Assembly (NCBI GenBank): GCA_046329195.1
Contig: JAXLVB010000001.1
Coordinates: 1,178,001 to 1,242,000 of the forward strand
DNA: 64,000 nt
Direction: 5' to 3'
Source of the DNA: JAXLVB01 sp046329195
GTDB taxonomy: Bacteria > Bacteroidota > Bacteroidia > Cytophagales > Spirosomataceae
Under the pieces are notes generated by a model, which was given only the letters and a program-made list of their open reading frames with translations, was not told where the DNA came from and searched no databases. This document shows positions 43,235 to 52,227 of the stretch, piece by piece (positions within the stretch are counted from its first letter, which is position 1; each line of letters starts with the position of its first letter). The translations under genes and the position numbers were made by a program.

Positions 43235-43846
43235 TCACCAACAGGTTTTTCCATCGGCGTCAATGACCGAAAAAACACTTGGACTTTCTTCCCAAGTCAT
43301 CATGGCGTTGATGAGTTTAATTTGTTGAAAATCAGCTAAATCAGCAGGTCGAATGTCGGCTTCTTGCAAAAAATGGGCATCTAATAATTGCTGGCGACGA
43401 GTACCTTGTAACAAGGGCTTGCTGGGTGTAACCCAATGGCTACCATCGTACAGCGCTAAGTTGGTGTAAGACGTATCCGTCACCAAACCATTTTTCACAA
43501 TCAGGATTTCGTCAGCTTGTTTATGGGTTGCTAACTGTGCCAAAGCCAAGCGGTTAGCATATTTGAATGCGTACTCAATTGCATCGCTTTGTACTAATTG
43601 AAGACGTTGGATTGGTCTGATTTGATAAGGTTCAAATTCAACACGCTCCATTTTTTCTCCATACGTCACTCTACATTTATAAACCTGCTGGGCTTCTATT
43701 TCTTCAGGAATTTCTATCAAGTCTTCCAACAACCATGCTGACTTATCAAAGCCGTGCGCTTGGCGTGTGCGCCGTAAGCGAGCATTATGGTAAGCTATAT
43801 TTTCTACCTTCCGATTGAAAACTCGTATGGTTTCGATAAACAGCAT
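43235..43846 (-). CDS. pabC: Class IV aminotransferase, probable aminodeoxychorismate lyase
   Basis: A 203-residue PLP enzyme of fold type IV. The PLP lysine fits Y-A-F-K-Y-A-N-R, and the cofactor-phosphate stretch reads L-V-T-D-T-S-Y-T-N-L-A and L-L-Q-G-T-R-R-Q-Q-L-L. It starts 4 bp after the stop of pabB, so the two form an operon in which PabB makes 4-amino-4-deoxychorismate and PabC releases p-aminobenzoate for folate. It is shorter than E. coli PabC (269 residues) but normal for the compact Bacteroidota type. The function rests partly on its neighbour. Confidence 0.85.
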   Translation of the reverse strand: MLFIETIRVFNRKVENIAYHNARLRRTRQAHGFDKSAWLLEDLIEIPEEIEAQQVYKCRVTYGEKMERVEFEPYQIRPIQRLQLVQSDAIEYAFKYANRLALAQLATHKQADEILIVKNGLVTDTSYTNLALYDGSHWVTPSKPLLQGTRRQQLLDAHFLQEADIRPADLADFQQIKLINAMMTWEESPSVFSVIDADGKTCW

Positions 43847-43850
43847 GGGT

Positions 43851-44858
43851 TTAGCTAAGGTCGGTTTTAATGGGTAAATATACCTTATCTATGACTTCTT
43901 GATACTCTTTTTGGGCTTCGCTCAAAAAAGTAATACCTCCGCCACTTCTGAAAAATAGACCCTCGGTAGTGCGCTCCATAAATCGGATCATCACGCCGGA
44001 ATCTAATACACTACCATCAAAATACCCGCAAATGCCTGTGTAATAGCCTCTTGGTTCGCCTTCCGCTTGGCGAATGATACTGACTGTGCGGGGTTTGGGT
44101 GCTCCCGAAATCGAGCCAGCTGGAAGTAAGCTAAACAGTAAGTCACCGAGAGCCGCTTGCCAATTGTCAGGCAGTTTGCCTTTGATTTCCGAACTGACTT
44201 GTAGGAGGTTTTTGTCGTGGGTACTAATTTCTTCAACATACCGAAACCGCTCTACGTGGCGTTCAGTAGTTATCATAGCTAGGTCGTTTCTAATCAAATC
44301 TACGATCGTGGCGTGTTCGTACAGTTCTTTGGTATCAGCCAAGATAACGTCTTGAGCATGAGGAATGGTAGCATCAATCGTGCCTTTCATGGGAAAAGAC
44401 GAAATCCAATCGTTTTCAATCCGAACAAAGGTTTCTGGCGAAAAACAAACAAATTCCTCGACTGTTCCTTCCGCAGGCTTATGCCAAACTTTGTACTTGG
44501 CACGGCTGAACCAAAAAATTTCGGATAAACTGAGCGAGGTGTCAATCTTGGTTCTAGTAGTTAGATTAGTCAAAAACGAATTGCCATTGTGCAGCTCTGT
44601 TTTTACCAAATCAAAAGCTTGCTGAAAGCGGTTGAACGAAATGGGGTGTTTTTGAAAAGAGATTGCTTTAGAGGAAAAAACAGGAACGGTGGAAGGGTTT
44701 TTAAAGCCTTGAAAATCAAAAAGTAAGGTGTCTCTGGGTATGTTGTCGAGTGACCAGATTTGAGGCTGTTGCAATTCAAAATCAATCAAAAATATAAAGG
44801 GCTCTCGTCGAGAACCAAAGAGATTCATTTGATGAATTGCTTCAGATGGAGTCAACAA
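43851..44858 (-). CDS. pabB: Aminodeoxychorismate synthase component I
   Basis: A 335-residue chorismate-binding enzyme. Core motifs: S-F-P-M-K-G-T-I-D (the Lys of the P-I-K-G-T motif that forms the covalent intermediate), D-L-I-R-N-D-L, L-P-A-G-S-I-S-G-A-P-K and Y-Y-T-G-I-C-G-Y-F. The start at 44858 is a TTG; the residues T-P-S-E-A-I-H-Q-M-N fit the usual N-terminus, but the ATG at 44828 is also possible. It is compact, lacking the long N-terminal domain of anthranilate synthases. No glutamine amidotransferase (PabA) gene is in the window. Confidence 0.92.
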   Translation of the reverse strand: MLTPSEAIHQMNLFGSRREPFIFLIDFELQQPQIWSLDNIPRDTLLFDFQGFKNPSTVPVFSSKAISFQKHPISFNRFQQAFDLVKTELHNGNSFLTNLTTRTKIDTSLSLSEIFWFSRAKYKVWHKPAEGTVEEFVCFSPETFVRIENDWISSFPMKGTIDATIPHAQDVILADTKELYEHATIVDLIRNDLAMITTERHVERFRYVEEISTHDKNLLQVSSEIKGKLPDNWQAALGDLLFSLLPAGSISGAPKPRTVSIIRQAEGEPRGYYTGICGYFDGSVLDSGVMIRFMERTTEGLFFRSGGGITFLSEAQKEYQEVIDKVYLPIKTDLS

Positions 44859-44867
44859 AATAAGAGA

Positions 44868-45467
44868 TTAATCTTGCGGAAGCGGAGGAAAAACCACGCC
44901 CAAGTACAGGTCTTCCATTGAAATGGTCACCTCAATAGAACTCAACACAATGGTATCTGTCAGCGAATTGTAGGGTGTATATTGCCAAAAACGGCTGTTT
45001 TCGGGCTTAAAATACACTTCTACCAAAGGACGATGTTGGGTAATTAACACATACTCTCGAAGCGTGTCGATTTGACGATATTTCTCAAATTTTTCACCTC
45101 GATCGTAAGCAGTAGATTCTGGCGACATGACCTCTATAACAAGCGTTGGGTTCTTGGCTGCCACAGAATTGCCTTCGTAATGCTCTACCGCTCCACAAAT
45201 TACGGAGGCATCAGGATAAACATAATTGGTTTTTGAAAGGGCAATTTGTAAGTCGCTACTATAAGTGAAGCAGGGCTTTTTTGCCTTAATTAAGGAGTTT
45301 CCCATAGCTCGAATAACATTACTAGAAATCAAACTATGCACAGGTGTACCACCCGCCATGGCAAAGATTTCGCCGTTGTAGTATTCGCTTTTATAGCTAG
45401 CGTTTCGCTCCAATTCGAGGTATTCTGCTACGCTATAGTGATTTTTTTTTATTGCAACTTCGCCCAT
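44868..45467 (-). CDS. Uma2 family (PD-(D/E)XK nuclease fold) protein, second copy
   Basis: A 199-residue Uma2 protein with the motifs V-Y-P-D-A-S-V-I, L-V-I-E-V-M-S-P-E-S and R-G-E-K-F-E-K-Y-R. It is only distantly similar to the copy at 5039-5599, so the two are not recent duplicates. A run of nine A (coding strand; 45442-45450) in codons 6-9 could cause slippage. The pabB start lies 9 bp past its stop codon, so it may be transcribed with the folate genes, though a functional link is doubtful. Confidence 0.87.
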   Translation of the reverse strand: MGEVAIKKNHYSVAEYLELERNASYKSEYYNGEIFAMAGGTPVHSLISSNVIRAMGNSLIKAKKPCFTYSSDLQIALSKTNYVYPDASVICGAVEHYEGNSVAAKNPTLVIEVMSPESTAYDRGEKFEKYRQIDTLREYVLITQHRPLVEVYFKPENSRFWQYTPYNSLTDTIVLSSIEVTISMEDLYLGVVFPPLPQD

Positions 45468-45488
45468 CGCTTTCAGTATTTATAAAAG

Positions 45489-45496
45489 CAAATATA
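45489..45496 (-). promoter_or_regulatory. -7 promoter box of the Uma2-pabB-pabC unit
   Basis: Minus strand TATATTTG, an exact TAnnTTTG match, 21 bp before the Uma2 start codon. No other promoter was seen for pabB. Confidence 0.5.
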
Positions 45497-45507
45497 AGAA
45501 AAACCAG

Positions 45508-46413
45508 CTACACTTTTACCTGTTCTGCTACCAATGCGATACCCTCCATAAAGCTATGTGGAGCATAACCAAGGACTTGAATGGCCTTATCCAACACAAA
45601 CCCTGTGCGTGGCGGACGTTTGGCTGGCTGTGTAAATGTACTCGAATCGGCTTTGGTAATGAGTGACTTGTCCAGACCGAAGTAGTCGGCGGTCATGATG
45701 GCCATTTCGTAAGGTGTCAAGAAATCTTTGCCCGAAATATTAAAGACCCCTTCGGCTTCTTGGTCGGCAATGAGCCAGCAACCCATAGCCAAATCCTCGG
45801 CAAGTGTAGGTGAACGGAACTGATCCGTGACAACCTTGATGGTTTTGCCCTCTTCGAGCGATTTTTTCACCCACAAAATAATATTACTACGGCTCATGTC
45901 GGCCACAATTCCATATACTAGTACCGTACGAGCAATGGCCCAGCGAATGCCAGAACGGCGCACTTCCTCTTCGCCAGCCAATTTGCTCCAGCCATAAAAA
46001 CTCAAGGGGCTTGCAGGGGCGTCTTCGGTATAAGGTCCCGAGGTGCCATCAAATATAAAATCGGTAGAGAGGTGCAAAAAGAAGGTGTCATTGGCCCGAC
46101 AAGCTTCTGCCAAGTACGAAACGGCGTGTACATTAAGAGCCCAAGCTTGCTCTTTTTCAAATTCGCACTGGTCCACATTGGTCATGGCAGCGGTATGAAT
46201 TACCACATGCGGCTTTACTTGCGTGATTACCGTAGCCACTTCGTCGGCATTGGTGATGTCCATGGATAGGTATTGATACCCCTCGGTAAAAGGGAGCCGA
46301 TTGTTGCCACGAGCCGTGGCTATGGCCTCGATGCCAGGTTGTTGAATAAGAAGCTGGACGAGTTTTTGACCTAAAAGTCCGTTAGAACCTGTAATCAGAA
46401 TACGTTTGGGCAT
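45508..46413 (-). CDS. RmlD-like extended SDR (NAD(P)-dependent sugar reductase/epimerase type)
   Basis: A 301-residue Rossmann enzyme. The cofactor loop is I-T-G-S-N-G-L-L-G-Q-K, and the active site is Y-G-W-S-K with upstream S-T-D-F-I-F-D-G. The later D-Q-F-R-S-P-T-L-A-E-D-L-A fits the RmlD/dTDP-4-dehydrorhamnose reductase family. No other rhamnose genes (rmlA, B, C) are near, so the exact substrate is open. A -7-like TAATTTTG lies at 46473-46480 on the minus strand. Confidence 0.85.
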   Translation of the reverse strand: MPKRILITGSNGLLGQKLVQLLIQQPGIEAIATARGNNRLPFTEGYQYLSMDITNADEVATVITQVKPHVVIHTAAMTNVDQCEFEKEQAWALNVHAVSYLAEACRANDTFFLHLSTDFIFDGTSGPYTEDAPASPLSFYGWSKLAGEEEVRRSGIRWAIARTVLVYGIVADMSRSNIILWVKKSLEEGKTIKVVTDQFRSPTLAEDLAMGCWLIADQEAEGVFNISGKDFLTPYEMAIMTADYFGLDKSLITKADSSTFTQPAKRPPRTGFVLDKAIQVLGYAPHSFMEGIALVAEQVKV

Positions 46414-46598
46414 GGTATTGGGGTATTCGTTGGGCTTGAAGTTGTGTTAGTAGAAGTCTAACGACTCTTTCACAAAATTATTAATCGGGATTTGGTACTT
46501 AATCTTTGTAATACTTTGTTAATCAGTGGATTGTTAGTAATGATGTACAGTCAAAGTAAGGATAATACGGTTCGAGCCAAGACGTAACTAATCAATGA

Positions 46599-48305
46599 TT
46601 AGCGCAAAGGTATCAATTTTTCGGCGGCTGTATCGGGTTCGAGGCGCCAGACTTTGCGGTTTTTATAATAATTCAACAAACGAGTGTTTTCTAAATTGCC
46701 CATATCATGGGCCCAAAGCACAGGGGCGTTTTCGAGGTCCGAACCATTAAATACCCACTCATAATAACAGCTATGAGCAGGCGAATAGCGTACCAAGATT
46801 AGGTGTTTGCCACCTTGCTGAGTTAAGGTTTGTTCGTGGACTTGCTTAAAATACAACCCTCCTTGCTGCCGATGCAGCTTGTAGGCTACAGCCCCCGCAA
46901 TAGAAACATGGGTACCAAGTACCAAGACTGTAGCAATGCCATAGACACTGACCACTTTGGTGAACCGAATACCTTGCCCATATCGAAAACCTTGTATGAT
47001 AGCTACCACAATGAGGCCAACAAACGGAGCAAAATAATGCCCTTGACTCCAGGGGTTGAGCGAGGTCACTATTAGCCCAAAGACTAAGGTAAGGAGCACA
47101 AACCGATTTATCGTAGTGTTTCTGTCGGGGGAGCTGTCTCTATCACCAAAGTCTGTCCCCTGAAAGACTTTTTTGCCTGACATAAACGGTAGGGAAATCC
47201 CTAACGCATAGAAGACAAACGTTAAAAATGGTAGAATGAATACAAAACTGAGGTAAAACTTGGCATAGTATAGCGGCTTTTCATAGAAAGCTGTGTACAG
47301 AAATCCCGAAACGTTGCGGCGTTCTCGATATAATGCTAACTCTACGTCGTGCCAATCTTTCATGGATTTATGACGATAAACGGGCGGCTTGTTCGGCGGT
47401 AAAATCAACAGCGGACGGGCTTCTTCGTATTGTGGATTGTAGGCGTTGTAATACATACTCAAAGGCTTACCTACCACTCGGTAGTTGTGATACATCATGC
47501 CTGCAACACCCAAGCTCATCACCAAGCAAAAGGGTAACCAAAACGTTGTTAAAGTACCTTTAGGTTGCCGAATCAGGCTGTAAATCAGCCATAAACTGCC
47601 AGGAAGTATAGCCACAAGCCCCTCAAACGGGCGGCTGTTAGCCAACACGATAGCACCTAATCCGAGCAAAGAGGCGTGGTATGAAGTAGGGCGTTGAAGT
47701 AGCCGAATCAACGCTCCAAAAAACAAAACACCTCCCCACATGGCTACGCCGCCGCCCCAAAACGTCATGCCCCAGTGCATCACGAATTTCTCGTAAACCG
47801 TTGTGCCTAAGGCACCTGCCAAGGCCCAAGAGCGAGGCACCAAGCCTTGCAACATCCACAGCGTAGTGCAGTTGACCAAGGTCATACAAATCCAAACCCC
47901 CACGATGGCCTTGCCAAACAGGCCTTGCCCGATGGCCAAAAACACGGATTGGCCAATGGGATACTTTTGAGAATATGAAGGCACATGAAAAATATGGTGC
48001 GTTTCAAAAAACGTCCACATCGGGTGTGTGGGGCTGCTCAAACGGCCATGAACCAATGCGTCGGCACCTAGCAAATAGCCGAACTCATCGTGAACAGACG
48101 GGTAGGGTTGGTAAATTACGTAAAGTAATCCATAGGGCAACATGGTTAGACCCAGCACTAGTGCATAGGGCAACCAAGGATGTTGAGCAACCTTACTAAA
48201 GCCTTGCCGAATAGGAAGGATGCGATTGGTTATTTGTCTGAAAAACAGAAAAATAAAACCAAAGTACACTATGAAAATAATCCCTTCTGCAAGACGAATA
48301 TCCAT
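46599..48305 (-). CDS. Polytopic membrane protein, GT-C glycosyltransferase-like
   Basis: A 568-residue inner-membrane protein with about 11-12 hydrophobic segments. The first outer loop has S-V-H-D-E-F-G-Y-L-L-G-A-D-A-L, the acidic motif of GT-C/GT39-like enzymes, followed by S-Q-K-Y-P-I-G-Q. The C-terminal about 80 residues look periplasmic. It probably transfers a sugar from a polyprenyl-phosphate donor, but acceptor and sugar are unknown. Monocistronic; clearly different from the GT39-like protein at 27260. Confidence 0.78.
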   Translation of the reverse strand: MDIRLAEGIIFIVYFGFIFLFFRQITNRILPIRQGFSKVAQHPWLPYALVLGLTMLPYGLLYVIYQPYPSVHDEFGYLLGADALVHGRLSSPTHPMWTFFETHHIFHVPSYSQKYPIGQSVFLAIGQGLFGKAIVGVWICMTLVNCTTLWMLQGLVPRSWALAGALGTTVYEKFVMHWGMTFWGGGVAMWGGVLFFGALIRLLQRPTSYHASLLGLGAIVLANSRPFEGLVAILPGSLWLIYSLIRQPKGTLTTFWLPFCLVMSLGVAGMMYHNYRVVGKPLSMYYNAYNPQYEEARPLLILPPNKPPVYRHKSMKDWHDVELALYRERRNVSGFLYTAFYEKPLYYAKFYLSFVFILPFLTFVFYALGISLPFMSGKKVFQGTDFGDRDSSPDRNTTINRFVLLTLVFGLIVTSLNPWSQGHYFAPFVGLIVVAIIQGFRYGQGIRFTKVVSVYGIATVLVLGTHVSIAGAVAYKLHRQQGGLYFKQVHEQTLTQQGGKHLILVRYSPAHSCYYEWVFNGSDLENAPVLWAHDMGNLENTRLLNYYKNRKVWRLEPDTAAEKLIPLR

Positions 48306-48397
48306 CAGTAGTGATTTGTTAATCGTTTGGAGCGCAAGGCTTCCTTTTTCTAGTAAAGAGTTGATTTTTCTACGGTCAACAAACCGCCAGTAAAGGC

Positions 48398-51250
48398 CTA
48401 GTTGAGTTTTTCTTTGAGGAACTGTGCCGTATAATTATTGTCTAATGCCAACATCTGTTCGGGCGTACCCGTAAACGTCACATAACCACCCTGCTCGCCG
48501 CCTTCGGGGCCGAGGTCAATAATCCAGTCGGCAGACTTGATGACTTCCATGTTGTGCTCAATAATAATGACACTATCGCCTTGCTCTACCAAAGCATTGA
48601 TAGCCTTGAGGAGCTTTTTGATGTCATGAAAATGCAAACCTGTGGTGGGTTCGTCAAAAATGAACAACGTTTTGCCTTGGTGAGGGTTGCCTTTGCCTAA
48701 AAAGCTCGCCAGTTTGACCCGTTGGGCTTCTCCGCCCGACAGCGTGTTGGACGATTGCCCCAAGCGCACATACCCCAAGCCTACTTCTTGCAAAGGCATC
48801 AGTTTTTCAACCAATTTAGGTTCGTCTCGGCGGAAATACGAGATGGCGTCGTCAATGGTCATGTTCAAAATATCCGAAATATCGGTTTCGCCGTTGTATT
48901 TTACTTCCAAGATTTCCTGCTTAAAGCGTTTGCCTCCGCACGACTCGCATTTGAGGCGAACATCGGCCATAAACTGCATCTCGATGGTCACTTCTCCTTC
49001 GCCTTGACAGACTTCACAGCGGCCACCTTCTACGTTAAACGAGAAAAAGGCTGGCTTATAACCACGAGCTTTTGAGAGTGGCAAGTCGCTCATCATCAAG
49101 CGAATATGGTCGTACGCTTTGATATAGGTAACTGGATTGGAACGAGACGATTTGCCAATCGGATTTTGGTCCACCATTTCTACCGCCGCCAAGCGGTTTA
49201 GACTTCCTCGGAGGTCTGAAAATTTACCTGATTCGTCGGCGTAGCTACCAAAATGTCTGCCCAGCGCCGGAAAGAGAATTTTACGCACAAGGGTGGACTT
49301 GCCCGAACCACTCACGCCCGTTACCACAGTAAGCACACCCAACGGAAATTTAATACTGATTTCTTTGAGGTTATTTTCTCGTGCATCGGTGATTTCGATG
49401 TAATCCGACCACTTTCGGCGAATCTTTGGTGTTTTGACCTCGTCTTTGCCTGTCAAAAAAGCAATGGTATGCGAATTCTCCGCAGCTGAAGTGTTGCTTA
49501 TTTGTTGAACAGCGTTCCAATTTCCCTGAAAAACCAACTCGCCACCATGTGAGCCGGCCTCTGGGCCAATGTCAATAATTTCGTCGGCGGCTTTCATCAT
49601 TTCTTCTTCGTGCTCGACCACAATCACGGTGTTACCCAAATCTCGCAGCGACTTCAACACCCCGACGAGTCGTTTGGTATCACGAGGGTGCAAGCCGATA
49701 GAAGGTTCGTCCAGAATATACATCGACCCCACCAGTGCGCTACCCAACGAAGTAGCCAACTTGATCCGCTGATACTCTCCCCCCGACAGCGTGCCTGTGA
49801 GTCGATTGAGCGTTAGGTAGCCCAAACCAACCTCTTCCATATAGCTGAGGCGGTTTTTGATTTCGGTCAAAATCCGTCGAGCTACTTTCTCGTCGTGTTC
49901 GTTGAGGATGATGCCACGGAAAAATGCCGTCGTTTCCGAAATCGGTAGCAACACCAAGTCAATAATGGATTTTCCGTTGATTTTGACATACCCGGCGTCT
50001 TTACGCAGGCGAGAGCCTTTGCACTCAGGGCAAGTAGTACGCCCCCGATACCGAGACAGCATCACCCGATACTGGATTTTGTGCGTTTCGGCCTCCAGCA
50101 TGGCAAAAAAGGCGTTCAAGCCTTCAAAGTATGAATTACCGACCCAGAGTAATTCTTTTTCTTGCGGAGTAAGGTCTTTGTAAGGACGGTGAATGGGAAA
50201 ATCGAAGCGAATGCCGTTTTTGATGAGCGGAACGAGCCATTCGCCCATTTTGTCGCTACGCCAAGGGGCAATGGCTCCTTCATAAACCGAGAGGTTCTTA
50301 TCTGGAATGACCAAGTCGGGGTCTATCCCCAAAATCCGCCCGAAGCCTTCGCAGCGTTTGCAGGCACCGTAAGGGTTATTAAACGAAAAAAGGTTCAAAC
50401 TAGGAGTCTCAAACGCAAGGCCATCGAGTTCAAATTTGTCGGAAAATACTCGTTTTTCGGTCCCTACTATTTCGATGTAACAAGCACCGTCTCCTTCAAA
50501 AAATGCCGTTTGTACAGAGTCACCGAGGCGAAATTGGGTTTCTTCGTCATGGTGCTTCACAGCCAAGCGGTCTATTAAGATTTGGATATCTGTGTTAAGT
50601 TGAGACAGTGTGGAGGCATTGGCCAAAAGTTCTTCAATAAAAAGCAACTCGTCATTAGCCACCACACGAGTAAAGCCTTTTTGGAGTAAGATATTGAGCT
50701 CTTCTTTGAGGCTTCGTCCGTGTTTGAGTAGGAGTGGTGCCAAAATCATCACCCGAGCACCTTCGGCATGGCTCAACACATAGTCCACTACGTCGGTTAC
50801 GGTGTCTTTCTTGACCTCTAAGCCCGACACCGGCGAGTACGTGCGCCCAATACGAGCAAAGAGGAGCTTGAGATAGTCATAGATTTCGGTAGTGGTTCCG
50901 ACGGTAGAACGTGGGTTTTTGGACGAAACCTTTTGCTCAATCGCTATGGCCGGCGACACGCCTTTGATGTACTCTACGTCGGGTTTTTCCATCCGACCCA
51001 AAAACTGCCGAGCATAGCTACTGAGGCTTTCTACATACATGCGCTGCCCTTCGGCAAATAGCGTATCGAACGCCAACGACGACTTGCCCGACCCCGATAA
51101 GCCCGTGACAACCACCAGTTTGTTGCGTGGGATAGCAACGTCTATGTTTTTTAGATTGTTGACTTTGGCACCTTTGATGATGATAAATTGCCTCGGATTG
51201 AGGTCTTCTACCACAGGTCGGCTAAAGGTAAGCGATTCGGTTTGGTTCAT
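48398..51250 (-). CDS. uvrA: Excinuclease ABC subunit A
   Basis: A 950-residue UvrA, the damage-sensing dimeric ATPase of nucleotide excision repair. Two ABC units are visible: Walker A G-L-S-G-S-G-K-S-S-L (about 51-60) and G-V-S-G-S-G-K-S-T-L (about 645); signature motifs T-L-S-G-G-E-Y-Q-R-I and T-L-S-G-G-E-A-Q-R-V. Zinc modules are seen at C-K-R-C, C-P-E-C and C-E-V-C...C-E-S-C. A -7-like box (minus strand TAATTTTG, 51255-51262) lies only 5 bp before the ATG, which would give a leaderless message. Confidence 0.98.
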   Translation of the reverse strand: MNQTESLTFSRPVVEDLNPRQFIIIKGAKVNNLKNIDVAIPRNKLVVVTGLSGSGKSSLAFDTLFAEGQRMYVESLSSYARQFLGRMEKPDVEYIKGVSPAIAIEQKVSSKNPRSTVGTTTEIYDYLKLLFARIGRTYSPVSGLEVKKDTVTDVVDYVLSHAEGARVMILAPLLLKHGRSLKEELNILLQKGFTRVVANDELLFIEELLANASTLSQLNTDIQILIDRLAVKHHDEETQFRLGDSVQTAFFEGDGACYIEIVGTEKRVFSDKFELDGLAFETPSLNLFSFNNPYGACKRCEGFGRILGIDPDLVIPDKNLSVYEGAIAPWRSDKMGEWLVPLIKNGIRFDFPIHRPYKDLTPQEKELLWVGNSYFEGLNAFFAMLEAETHKIQYRVMLSRYRGRTTCPECKGSRLRKDAGYVKINGKSIIDLVLLPISETTAFFRGIILNEHDEKVARRILTEIKNRLSYMEEVGLGYLTLNRLTGTLSGGEYQRIKLATSLGSALVGSMYILDEPSIGLHPRDTKRLVGVLKSLRDLGNTVIVVEHEEEMMKAADEIIDIGPEAGSHGGELVFQGNWNAVQQISNTSAAENSHTIAFLTGKDEVKTPKIRRKWSDYIEITDARENNLKEISIKFPLGVLTVVTGVSGSGKSTLVRKILFPALGRHFGSYADESGKFSDLRGSLNRLAAVEMVDQNPIGKSSRSNPVTYIKAYDHIRLMMSDLPLSKARGYKPAFFSFNVEGGRCEVCQGEGEVTIEMQFMADVRLKCESCGGKRFKQEILEVKYNGETDISDILNMTIDDAISYFRRDEPKLVEKLMPLQEVGLGYVRLGQSSNTLSGGEAQRVKLASFLGKGNPHQGKTLFIFDEPTTGLHFHDIKKLLKAINALVEQGDSVIIIEHNMEVIKSADWIIDLGPEGGEQGGYVTFTGTPEQMLALDNNYTAQFLKEKLN

Positions 51251-51254
51251 CCCG

Positions 51255-51262
51255 CAAAATTA
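51255..51262 (-). promoter_or_regulatory. Possible -7 box directly before the uvrA start codon
   Basis: Minus strand TAATTTTG matches TAnnTTTG exactly but is 5 bp from the ATG, so transcription would begin at about the start codon. No -33 box at the usual spacing; a chance match is possible. Confidence 0.3.
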
Positions 51263-51523
51263 GTGAAAACAGCACTCAATAGCATGACACGATTAGAAAT
51301 AAGATTGTTCCCATTCTTTGCAAGAAATTTCATCTTTATTGCGTTACTTTGAATGGAATTAACGGTGCGTTTGGCAGTGAACTACCCAATAGCAACAGAG
51401 CGATGGGTAGTATCAAACCTTTTATTTTGTTTTTAGTACGTTGTTCTGTACCAAGGCTTGTAACTTGTTGAATAAAAGAAACTTCAGGGCTTTGGGGCAG
51501 AACCCAAACTTATTAACCTTACC

Positions 51524-52138
51524 ATGAAAAAATGGATGATAGTAGCAGGACTATGTGTTCTGTGTTGGGGCAAAGAGGCGGTGGCTCAGACGGATCCACA
51601 GCCCCAAAACAAGTCAATCGTGATTCGACCAGAGGGGTATCAAGAACCGAAAGAACCCGAATTAAAAGACTTAACGTTCAAACAACGCTTGCGGTTTGGG
51701 GGTAACTTCGGTGGCTTGAGCATTGGGAATCCAACGTCTGTTGGGGTTTCGCCGATGTTAGGCTATCAGCTTACTAATCAGGCGATTTTGGGCGTTGGAG
51801 GTACGTATCAGTATTATTCCTACCGAGATTTTTATAATAACCGTTACACTTCCAATGCAATTGCGTATCGGGCGTTTATCATGCAAAATATCTCGGTGTT
51901 ACAGCAGTTGTTGGGTGGAGGGTATTTGCAAGCCGAAGTTGAAAAATACGAAAGTCTTTCGGGTGGATTCAGCTACCAGCCCTCATTCTTGGTAGGGTTA
52001 GGGTTGGGTAGTCCTCGAAGCTTCAACCTGACCGTGTTGTATAATTTGAACTACAAAGATGGCTATGACCAGTACGGTCGCCCCTATTCGATTTACAGTA
52101 GCCCCTTGGTGTTAAGAGTAGGAGGATTTTTCTTCTAA
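51524..52138 (+). CDS. Small outer-membrane beta-barrel protein, unknown function
   Basis: A 204-residue exported protein (signal 1-21, ending E-A-V-A-Q). After a charged stretch (about 22-48) the sequence alternates as in outer-membrane strands: R-F-G-G-N-F-G-G-L-S-I-G, V-G-V-S-P-M-L-G-Y-Q-L, A-I-L-G-V-G-G-T-Y-Q-Y-Y-S, ending L-V-L-R-V-G-G-F-F-F with the terminal Phe typical of barrel proteins. Single-gene unit with a strong terminator. Confidence 0.75.
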   Translation: MKKWMIVAGLCVLCWGKEAVAQTDPQPQNKSIVIRPEGYQEPKEPELKDLTFKQRLRFGGNFGGLSIGNPTSVGVSPMLGYQLTNQAILGVGGTYQYYSYRDFYNNRYTSNAIAYRAFIMQNISVLQQLLGGGYLQAEVEKYESLSGGFSYQPSFLVGLGLGSPRSFNLTVLYNLNYKDGYDQYGRPYSIYSSPLVLRVGGFFF

Positions 52139-52158
52139 CGAGATTTTTTCTTTGTTAC

Positions 52159-52196
52159 AAAAAAGTGTCGTCAATGCATGTTGGCGGCGCTTTTTT
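52159..52196 (+). terminator. Terminator of the small outer-membrane protein gene
   Basis: A 16-bp RNA stem (52159-52174 with 52181-52196) around loop TGCATG, ending in T6. Several pairs are G-U when read on the plus strand only, so it is directional. Confidence 0.85.
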
Positions 52197-52227
52197 GTAG
52201 TTGATAATCCATCAGAGGCGGCCTGTC

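Noticed and set aside
45508..48305. Start of a polysaccharide synthesis locus (SDR plus glycosyltransferase)
   Set aside because: Only two genes, separated by about 185 bp, without other sugar-nucleotide, flippase or polymerase genes on either side.
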